In this document: one piece after another, positions 53,102 to 58,755 of the stretch | How positions within the stretch are numbered: the first letter of the stretch is position 1 | How the letters are laid out: every line of letters begins with the position of its first letter | NCBI GenBank assembly: GCA_000333815.1 | Contig: CAPI01000055.1 | Location: 1-58,755, forward strand | From: [Collinsella] massiliensis | Lineage (GTDB): Bacteria > Actinomycetota > Coriobacteriia > Coriobacteriales > Coriobacteriaceae | Reading direction: 5' to 3' | Length of the DNA: 58,755 bases | Made by a program: the position numbers and the translations under genes | Notes under the pieces: model-generated | Told to the model about the DNA's origin: nothing | Databases searched by the model: none | The model's input: the letters and a program-made list of their open reading frames with translations, nothing else

Positions 53102-53410
53102 ATGAAGGAATTTCGAATCCTCGGTGTCTGTGGAGCAGGGCTCTCAACCTCGACCACGGTGGCGCGCACCCTCCAGGTGGGTATGCAGGAGCGTGAAATG
53201 CCCGCACAGATCCGGACCTGCAGCGTGCAGGAGGCAACGGGCACTATCGAAGGCTATCAGCCCGATGTGATTCTCGCTACCGTTGCGACCACCTCGTTCG
53301 AAAACCCCAGCGATGCGAAGGTGTTTTCGGGTGTGCCGCTGCTGACGGGAATCGGTTCCGACGAGCTGCTCGACGAGATCGTTGAGTATCTCAAGAGCGT
53401 CTCTGCCTAG
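53102..53410 (+). CDS. PTS galactitol-type IIB component
   Basis: Phosphocarrier of 102 residues; the phosphorylated residue is Cys10 in GVCGAGLSTSTTVA. The remainder (PDVILATVATTSFE...VPLLTGIGSDELLDEIVEYL) fits the GatB-type IIB fold. AAAGGAC lies upstream of the ATG. It transfers phosphate from the IIA gene product at 55700 to the incoming sugar or polyol. Confidence 0.92.
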   Translation: MKEFRILGVCGAGLSTSTTVARTLQVGMQEREMPAQIRTCSVQEATGTIEGYQPDVILATVATTSFENPSDAKVFSGVPLLTGIGSDELLDEIVEYLKSVSA

Positions 53411-53462
53411 CGAGTGCACGTAGCTATACCCGAAGGGGTTACGCCTGAAAAGGGGGTTGTAC

Positions 53463-54728
53463 ATGGAAATCGTCCTTAACTTTGTCGAGACGATCGTCGG
53501 CCTGGGCGCCTTTGTCATGATGCCTGTCATCCTGTTCATCATGGGTCTGTGCTTTGGCATGAAGGTCAAGGACGCCGCACGCGCCGGTATCATCGTCGGC
53601 GTCGGCTTTAAGGGCATCTCGCTCACCACGGGCCTCATTACCGAGACCATGACGCCACTCGTTCAGAAGCTCCAGGAGCTCTGGGGGTTGGGACTCGAGG
53701 CGGTCGACGTGGGCGTTCCCGTCGTGAGCGCCATGGCGTTTTCGGATGGCATCTTCGTACTGTGCATGATCGCCACGCTGCTTGTCGTCAACGTGATTCT
53801 GATTCTGCTTAAAGTGACCAAGACGCTCAATGTTGACCTGTGGAACTTCTGGCACTACCTGTTCATCGGAGCGATGGCGACGGTCATCACCGGTAACATG
53901 GCAATCGGTATCGCAATCGGCGCTGCCTATTCGGTCTGCAACCTGATACTTGCCGATCGTAACCAGGACATCATTTGCGAGGTTTGCGGCGAGCAGTATC
54001 GCGGTCTGTCCTTCTGCACCATGGCGTTCCCGGTTTTGGTGCCGTTCGTCCAGGGCATCGACTGGATCATCGACCATATCCCGGGTGTGCGCAACATCAA
54101 TCTCAACCTGCGCAACCTTCCCAAGGGCTTGTCGTTCATGAGCGAGCCCTCCATCCTCGGCCTGCTCATCGGTGTTGTACTTGCGCTTCTCGCACAGTAC
54201 ACGTGGGATCAGGCGCTTACGGCGGGCATGAGCCTCGCCGCCGCCATGGTGCTGCTGCCCCGCATGATTTCCATCTTGGTTGAGGGCCTGTCCTCCATCG
54301 TTGCGGCTGTCCGCAAGTTCGTTACCAAGCGCATGCCTGGTCGTGAGCTCCGCATCGGCATGGACTTCGCCCTGCTCGTCGGCGATCCCGATATGATCTC
54401 GCTCGGCCTCATCATGACCCCGATTTCGCTGCTGCTTGCCGTCGTGCTTCCCGGCAACGCCGTACTGCCCGTCATCGGTCTGACCAATCTGAGCTACATG
54501 ATGATGGCTCCCGTGATCGGCACCAAGCGCAATATGTTCCGCGCCTTCATTGCCGGCATCATCTGCATCATCGTCGTGTTCTATACCGCCACGTGGCTGG
54601 CTCCGCTCATCACCCAGGTGGGCGTCAACGTCGGCCTGCTCGAGCCCGGTGGCGTGTACTCGCTCTTCAACACGGGTGAGCACATCGGTACCGTGATGCT
54701 CATGCTTCTCTCGTTTTTCTTTAACTAG
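53463..54728 (+). CDS. PTS galactitol-type IIC permease
   Basis: Membrane channel of 421 residues with about nine to ten hydrophobic segments, family EIIC-GAT. LNFVETIVGLGAFVMMPVIL and GLCFGMKVKDAARAGIIVGVGFKGI are the family-typical start; LRIGMDFALLVGDPDMISLGLIMTPI and NLSYMMMAPVIGTKRNMFRAFI are conserved later blocks. A CEVCGEQY segment sits in a cytoplasmic loop. AAAAGGGGG precedes the ATG at 53463. Gat-type channels import galactitol, arabitol or related polyols; the actual substrate is unknown. A terminator-like hairpin follows. Confidence 0.92.
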   Translation: MEIVLNFVETIVGLGAFVMMPVILFIMGLCFGMKVKDAARAGIIVGVGFKGISLTTGLITETMTPLVQKLQELWGLGLEAVDVGVPVVSAMAFSDGIFVLCMIATLLVVNVILILLKVTKTLNVDLWNFWHYLFIGAMATVITGNMAIGIAIGAAYSVCNLILADRNQDIICEVCGEQYRGLSFCTMAFPVLVPFVQGIDWIIDHIPGVRNINLNLRNLPKGLSFMSEPSILGLLIGVVLALLAQYTWDQALTAGMSLAAAMVLLPRMISILVEGLSSIVAAVRKFVTKRMPGRELRIGMDFALLVGDPDMISLGLIMTPISLLLAVVLPGNAVLPVIGLTNLSYMMMAPVIGTKRNMFRAFIAGIICIIVVFYTATWLAPLITQVGVNVGLLEPGGVYSLFNTGEHIGTVMLMLLSFFFN

Positions 54729-54737
54729 GAGATTTGA

Positions 54738-54779
54738 GGGGCGGGTGGGGCGAAATGAGCCTGCCCGCCCCATTTTTTT
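54738..54779 (+). terminator. internal terminator between IIC and ketose-bisphosphate aldolase genes
   Basis: GGGGCGGG / CCCGCCCC stem, 18-base loop, then A and seven Ts. A strong structure inside an apparent operon, so the last two genes may be less expressed or have their own start. Confidence 0.8.
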
Positions 54780-54838
54780 CGGACTCGCTACCTTGGCGGT
54801 CTGCTTCCATAACAGCTTATTTGATTCGGAGGTTTCCA

Positions 54839-55684
54839 ATGGATATGCCGAAGAGGGATGAGATCGTTGAGATTTTCTCAAAGGCGATTTCAGGCGGTTA
54901 TGCTATCCCGCACATCAACCATTCTGACTACGGCGATCTGATAGCCATCGCCGAAGCGGGTCGCGAGGCCCAGACGCCCATTATTGCTGCGGGCACGATG
55001 ATGACCACGAGCGCAATGGGGTTCGATAAGATTTCGGCCATCGCGCACATTCTCGCCAGCGAGGGCGAGACACCATTTATCTTGCATTGCGACCATTGCC
55101 CCGATCCTGTGCTTTGCAAGCAGGCTGTGGATGCCGGATACAATTCGGTTATGATTGATGCTTCCGATAAGCCTCTCGATGAGAACATCGCTATCGTGAA
55201 GGACGTCGTTGAATATGCGCACGCTTGCGGGGTTTTCGTTGAAGCTGAAGTAGGCCATGTCGCGCATGGCGACGGCGCCTCTTGGGATGCGAACGTTGAC
55301 GAGGCGGTCAAGCTCATCGAGGCTACGGGAGCGGATGCCCTGGCGGTTGCCATTGGTAGCGAGCACGGTTTCTATAAAGAGCCGCCGAAGCTTAATTATG
55401 ATTTGCTTAAGCAGGTGAGCCAAGCCCTGCCGAGTGTGCCGCTCGTGCTTCACGGCGGTTCGGGTATCCCCGCGGACGATGTGCGCCGCGCGGTGCGCGA
55501 TGGCATCCGCAAAGTGAACGTGGGTACTGACGTGCGTTGTACCTATGTCGCCGGCCTGCGTGATGCGATTGCGGAGATGGGTATCGAGCGTCATACTCAG
55601 GACATCATCGCCTTTGCTCAGGCGCGTGCTAAAGAGAAGATTTTCGACGTGATTGAGATGTGCGGTTCGCGCGGCAAGGCGTAG
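54839..55684 (+). CDS. class II ketose-bisphosphate aldolase (fructose/tagatose-bisphosphate type)
   Basis: Zinc-dependent aldolase of 281 residues, the size of GatY/KbaY and Bacillus-type FbaA. It should split a ketose 1,6-bisphosphate, or a related ketose phosphate, into DHAP and an aldehyde. GGYAIPHINHSDYGDL is the start; ILHCDHCPDP replaces the usual HLDHG zinc site; VEAEVGHVAHGDG, AIGSEHGFYKEP and VLHGGSGIPADDV carry the other metal and phosphate ligands; KVNVGTDVR closes the phosphate site. CGGAGG precedes the ATG at 54839; the open frame to 54734 runs through the terminator. It is the second aldolase of the cluster. Confidence 0.9.
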   Translation: MDMPKRDEIVEIFSKAISGGYAIPHINHSDYGDLIAIAEAGREAQTPIIAAGTMMTTSAMGFDKISAIAHILASEGETPFILHCDHCPDPVLCKQAVDAGYNSVMIDASDKPLDENIAIVKDVVEYAHACGVFVEAEVGHVAHGDGASWDANVDEAVKLIEATGADALAVAIGSEHGFYKEPPKLNYDLLKQVSQALPSVPLVLHGGSGIPADDVRRAVRDGIRKVNVGTDVRCTYVAGLRDAIAEMGIERHTQDIIAFAQARAKEKIFDVIEMCGSRGKA

Positions 55685-55699
55685 CTAGAGGAGGAAGCG

Positions 55700-56170
55700 A
55701 TGATTGACGCAGAAGATCTCGATCTGTTGAAGCCCGAGCTCGCGTTTACCGACATCGAGGCGGACGATACGGAAGATCTGTTTCAAAAGATGCTCGCTCG
55801 ACTTGAGCCCATGGGCTATACCAAGGAGAACTGGCTTGATGCGATGATTACGCGCGAGCGGGCCTATGCCACGGGCTTGCAGACGCCGACAATCGGCGTG
55901 GCCATTCCGCATGCGGACAACTGCGTGAACAAAGCATATATCGCCGTGGTGAAACCGGTGAAGCCCGTGGTGTTCCAGCCGATGGGCGGTATCGGAGATG
56001 AGGTGCAGGCTGAGCTCATCATCAACCTCGGCATTGTGCGTGAGGGCGGCCAGGTGGATATGCTCCAAGCGCTCATGAAGGTGTTTATGGACGATGCCGC
56101 TGTGGCCGATATCATGACCCAGCACACGCCCGAGGAGCTCGTTGCCTGCATCAAGCGTCATCTTGCGTGA
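55700..56170 (+). CDS. PTS IIA component, fructose/mannitol/galactitol type
   Basis: Phosphocarrier of 156 residues, family PTS_EIIA_2. Active-site His71 is in IGVAIPHADN. The end of the protein (VDMLQALMKVFMDDAAVADIM) is typical of the family. GAGGAGG lies before the ATG, 15 bases after the aldolase stop. It completes the galactitol-type PTS begun by the IIB and IIC genes. Confidence 0.92.
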   Translation: MIDAEDLDLLKPELAFTDIEADDTEDLFQKMLARLEPMGYTKENWLDAMITRERAYATGLQTPTIGVAIPHADNCVNKAYIAVVKPVKPVVFQPMGGIGDEVQAELIINLGIVREGGQVDMLQALMKVFMDDAAVADIMTQHTPEELVACIKRHLA

Positions 56171-56202
56171 TGAAGCTGGAACGTCAATTTGTTACATGAA
56201 CT

Positions 56203-56237
56203 GAGGGGCTGCCGGGATGTGCTCGGTAGCCCCTCGA
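56203..56237 (+). terminator. hairpin after the galactitol-type PTS operon
   Basis: GAGGGGCTGCCG pairs with CGGTAGCCCCTC (one mismatch) around a 10-base loop. There is no T-run, so termination is uncertain. Confidence 0.5.
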
Positions 56238-56359
56238 GCGCGTTAGGCGCGGATCAGTCTTATATCGTTTCCGATGTTCCGTTGTCCTTACCAGAGAGTA
56301 TTATGGGTGAGGTGCACCTAAAAAGAGATGCCATCAGGTAAAACGCTTCCGGTGCGAGG

Positions 56360-57226
56360 TCAATCCTTTGGGGAATCATCTCGTCCACCTTCGAGCGCAT
56401 CTAAGAGACATGAGGCCGCGCGCATGGCATCTTCCCATGTGACATCCCGCGCGTAATCTGATTTCGACTGGTAGCGGAGCCACATCTCTTTCATCCGTTC
56501 GTCGTCTTCGACCTCGCTTAGGATGAGTCGCGCATTCTCAGGCGACGGGTTTGTTCCCCGCTTGGCAAAGGTTGCCCTGATCGCCGCTTTCAGGGTGTGC
56601 GGTTCTATGGAATCGCCCTTCACTTCGAGGAGCACGAAGATGTCGTAGAAGTCGCGCATTCTCGTGTTGGCGACACCGCGAGAGATTATGGTCTCGAGCT
56701 TCTCTGCGAGCAGGGTTTCCAGGTTGTACGCCATGATGGGAATCTCGCCGTCTTCGAGGAGGCGTGGGTAGCCGAGCTCGATTGCTCCCGGCGTGATTGG
56801 GTCGTCGGTCGAGAAATCAAGCTTCATGGGGATTCGGGCACGGTCGAGAAGGGTCTCCATCGACAGTCTGATTCCCGGGTAGTCGTGTTCGTCCATGATG
56901 CGGTCGACCGACTTCACATGGAAGTCCATCCCGTCGTCCGTCTCGATCATGCAGATTTCTTCGACGACCCGTATGATCTCATCCTCCTTCAGCGTGATGC
57001 CCTCCACCGTCGCGTCGATGTCCATGGTTGTGCGCATGGAGACGCCGACGAGCGCCGTGACGAGCGCCCCACCCTTAACGATGAAGCGACCCCTCCACGG
57101 CGAGCGCGCAAGGCGATCGAGGAACCGCTCCATGGCGTACAGGCGCATGGCTGTCTGAGCCTTTGCGCTATCGCTGCCGACGAGGTTCTTGATGCGGTCC
57201 ATAAGTTGACGCGAGCTGGTGATCAT
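56360..57226 (-). CDS. AbiEii/AbiGii-family nucleotidyltransferase toxin
   Basis: Toxin of an AbiE-type abortive infection/type IV toxin-antitoxin pair, 288 residues. The nucleotidyltransferase signature is present: KGG (51-53), SMRTTMDIDA with Asp69 and Asp71, MKLDFSTDD, and the helical EtLLAEKLETI region with RMRDFYDIFVL. Family members, as DUF1814 proteins, transfer nucleotides (in relatives to tRNA acceptor ends), causing growth arrest. Its start overlaps the stop of the antitoxin gene by four bases. The two form a defence module next to the carbohydrate island. Confidence 0.9.
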   Translation of the reverse strand: MITSSRQLMDRIKNLVGSDSAKAQTAMRLYAMERFLDRLARSPWRGRFIVKGGALVTALVGVSMRTTMDIDATVEGITLKEDEIIRVVEEICMIETDDGMDFHVKSVDRIMDEHDYPGIRLSMETLLDRARIPMKLDFSTDDPITPGAIELGYPRLLEDGEIPIMAYNLETLLAEKLETIISRGVANTRMRDFYDIFVLLEVKGDSIEPHTLKAAIRATFAKRGTNPSPENARLILSEVEDDERMKEMWLRYQSKSDYARDVTWEDAMRAASCLLDALEGGRDDSPKD

Positions 57227-57816
57227 AGGAGCACCTCCAGATAGGTTGCAAGCAGGCGCTCGACCGAGAATGCCCGGGCATAGCGCATGAGGAGCGGGAT
57301 GTCACGCTGGCGCGACCGCGCGTAGCCTTTGAGGGCGGAAAGCAGCTCCTGCTGGTCGACCGTGGTTCGGCTGCGCAGGAGGTCCACGAGGGTTCGCTCG
57401 CGGTCGTAGCACCGTACGAGGTGGCCGAAGGGAGTCTCCGCTACGCAGAGTCCGAGCTCCAGCAAATCAGGTCTGACCTTGTATACCTTCACGCCATCGT
57501 GTGTGAGGGCGGCTGAGCCCGTGCCGGTGGCGAGGGTTGCGGTTACCGTTGCCGGCTCTCGTTCTGAGAGCCCGAGCAGGAACAATGCGGTCTCATGGGA
57601 GAAGATGAGCTTGGGATAGCGGAATTGGAACACATGCAGGGGGTCCTCCCAGGACGCGGGGTCGCGATAGAGCCCCCGCGCCTCGCGCGTGAGCCCCATC
57701 TCGTGCGCATAGAGGGAGACCGCCTGCGGTGAGATTCCGCGATTCATCGCCTCCCTGCAGGAGAGATAGCCGTTTCCCTCGTCGATGAGCTGCTCGAGCT
57801 GCTCCCGCTGTGTCAT
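57223..57816 (-). CDS. AbiEi-type antitoxin (type IV TA) with N-terminal winged HTH
   Basis: Antitoxin partner of 197 residues. The N-terminal segment LIDEGNGYLSCREAMNRGISPQ followed by LTREARGLYRD is the AbiEi winged-helix domain that binds the operon's promoter; the central part IFSHETALFLLGL and VRCYDRERTLVDLLRSR matches the family. The ATG at 57816 has AGAGGGGCG upstream; an in-frame ATG at 57861 falls within the operator region and is less likely. Expected to repress its own operon and to counter the toxin without stable complex formation. Confidence 0.88.
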   Translation of the reverse strand: MTQREQLEQLIDEGNGYLSCREAMNRGISPQAVSLYAHEMGLTREARGLYRDPASWEDPLHVFQFRYPKLIFSHETALFLLGLSEREPATVTATLATGTGSAALTHDGVKVYKVRPDLLELGLCVAETPFGHLVRCYDRERTLVDLLRSRTTVDQQELLSALKGYARSRQRDIPLLMRYARAFSVERLLATYLEVLL

Positions 57817-57841
57817 GCCCGCCCCTCTTCTAGCTAAATTC

Positions 57842-57869
57842 AAGCCCAAATCATATATCAAATGGGCTT
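57842..57869. promoter_or_regulatory. inverted repeat in the AbiE promoter, candidate antitoxin operator
   Basis: AAGCCCA / TGGGCTT, 7 bp, separated by 14 AT-rich bases that include TATAT, a plausible -10 for the minus strand. It lies 26 bases upstream of the antitoxin start, where AbiEi proteins bind inverted repeats in other systems. Confidence 0.55.
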
Positions 57870-58130
57870 AAACTTCAAAAGCATCAATGAGGTGTTTGCA
57901 GCTCTACAAAGGCGGAGTACACCAAAAGAAGCGTGAGAAGACAGAGCAGAACAAAGGGCTCTGTATGAGTTGATTCGCTGCAGGGTATGCGGGGGCGCGT
58001 TAAGGTGAGGGGCCTGCTCCCGTGGAATTCCAGGAGCAGACCCTTCAGGAGATCGTAGGGCGATCATGGGGTGTTGTGGACGGGTCGCGTATCGCGCTGC
58101 CTTGGGACGCGAGCGGCTGCGCCGTATTCG
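57870..58130. other. intergenic region between AbiE and the zinc-ribbon gene
   Basis: No gene is supported. An imperfect hairpin at 58011-58043 (GGCCTGCTCC / GGAGCAGACC, one mismatch) could terminate or stabilise the end of the zinc-ribbon transcript, but no T-run is present. Confidence 0.4.
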
Positions 58131-58751
58131 TTACTTGCGGTTTGCGATAAGCTGCAGCGCGCCGATGGCAATGCAGACGATGCTCGCCAGAACGTAGAGC
58201 CATCCGCCGAAGGCAAGGCTCACGCCATCCTCGAGCGTGATGAAGAGGAAGATGAGTCCAAGGACGCCAGCGGCCAGGGTGGCGATGTCGCCCTGCTTGT
58301 TCTTATAGACGAACGCGGCGATAAGGGTGCCGATGCCGGGGATGAGGTAGTACAGGTTGCGGATCTCGCCGTCGATGTGCGAGCCGTAGAAGTCGACGCC
58401 GAACGTCATCTGCATGGGGCTCATGTCGAAGATGCCGTAGATGCTGTAGAACGGCAGGAAGAAGGCGATTACGAGCACGGCGCCGGCGATGATGCGCGCG
58501 AGGGGCAGGATGCCGCCGAGGTTGCCGGCGAGGCTGCCGAGCTGCGAGGCGCCGCTCGCGATGGGCGAGGGGGTCGGCGCGGAACCGGGAACCGGGCCGG
58601 GTACGGGGCCGGGAACCTGACCGGGGGCGGGAGCACCCGCAGGCTGCGCGTCGGGCGCAGGGGCGCTCGCGGGCTGCGGGATGGGCGCGCCGCAAGCACC
58701 GCAGAACTTAGCGCCGTCCTCGTTCTTGGCGCCGCATTTCGGACAAAACAT
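58131..58751 (-). CDS. zinc-ribbon membrane protein of unknown function
   Basis: 206 residues. An N-terminal zinc ribbon with CPKCG (Cys3, Cys6) and CGACG (Cys17, Cys20) is followed by a Pro/Ala-rich linker with PGPVPG repeats (about 25-70) and four hydrophobic segments from about residue 80 to 200 (for example IIAGAVLVIAFFLPFY and VLASIVCIAIGALQLI). The start ATG at 58751 lies 5 bases from the window end with CCT complementary to a possible ribosome-binding site. Such zinc-ribbon membrane proteins are common in Coriobacteriia and Firmicutes, function unknown. Confidence 0.8.
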   Translation of the reverse strand: MFCPKCGAKNEDGAKFCGACGAPIPQPASAPAPDAQPAGAPAPGQVPGPVPGPVPGSAPTPSPIASGASQLGSLAGNLGGILPLARIIAGAVLVIAFFLPFYSIYGIFDMSPMQMTFGVDFYGSHIDGEIRNLYYLIPGIGTLIAAFVYKNKQGDIATLAAGVLGLIFLFITLEDGVSLAFGGWLYVLASIVCIAIGALQLIANRK

Positions 58752-58755
58752 AGGG

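Overview
The window is GC-rich, densely coding bacterial chromosome. Gene content and order (gatCAB with an enlarged GatB, a veg-ispE pair, a LysRS carrying an extra tRNA-binding domain, PTS-driven sugar use, a membrane-bound LuxR regulator) fit a gut actinobacterium of class Coriobacteriia, most likely Collinsella or a close relative. This is inferred from the sequence; no database search was possible.

Layout. 1-5.3 kb: end of an S10 serine peptidase gene, two overlapping helical-repeat genes on the minus strand, and an iron-containing alcohol dehydrogenase. 5.4-10.9 kb: a PRD-type PTS regulator divergent from a beta-glucoside operon (IIA, 6-phospho-beta-glucosidase, IIC, IIB). 11-16 kb: an M24 peptidase and the gatCAB operon for indirect aminoacylation. 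16-22 kb: a complete peptide ABC transporter (Tat-type lipoprotein SBP, two permeases, two ATPases). 22-23 kb: ssrA (tmRNA) on the minus strand, with a structured repeat unit at its 3' end and hairpin repeats beyond its 5' end. 23-29 kb: a patatin-like lipase, the arginine operon argCJBD and tRNA-Val. 29-34.5 kb: housekeeping genes (HAD phosphatase, murI, rph, rdgB, dtd, veg, ispE) and tRNA-Pro.

34.5-39.7 kb is an accessory island directly after tRNA-Pro. It holds a large inverted repeat, a DIP1984-like gene, and a divergent pair: a methylase-like/HsdS-like fusion that appears to lack catalytic motifs, and an unrecognised 683-residue protein with a Rho_N/SAP-like helical motif. This pair is the best candidate here for an undescribed system.

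39.7-45.3 kb: a polytopic-membrane LuxR regulator divergent from an M20 amidohydrolase, a YfcC-type carrier and an AEC transporter, which look like a peptide or amino-acid scavenging set. 45.4-48.6 kb: tatA, greA and lysS. 48.6-56.2 kb: a carbohydrate island (aldo/keto reductase, MFS carrier, DeoR regulator, class II aldolase, galactitol-type PTS IIB/IIC, ketose-bisphosphate aldolase, IIA). Its control regions share four copies of a TGAAACACAG motif, probably the DeoR operator. 56.3-57.9 kb: an AbiE-type abortive-infection/toxin-antitoxin pair. The window ends with a zinc-ribbon membrane protein gene.

No rRNA, CRISPR array or intact insertion sequence was seen.
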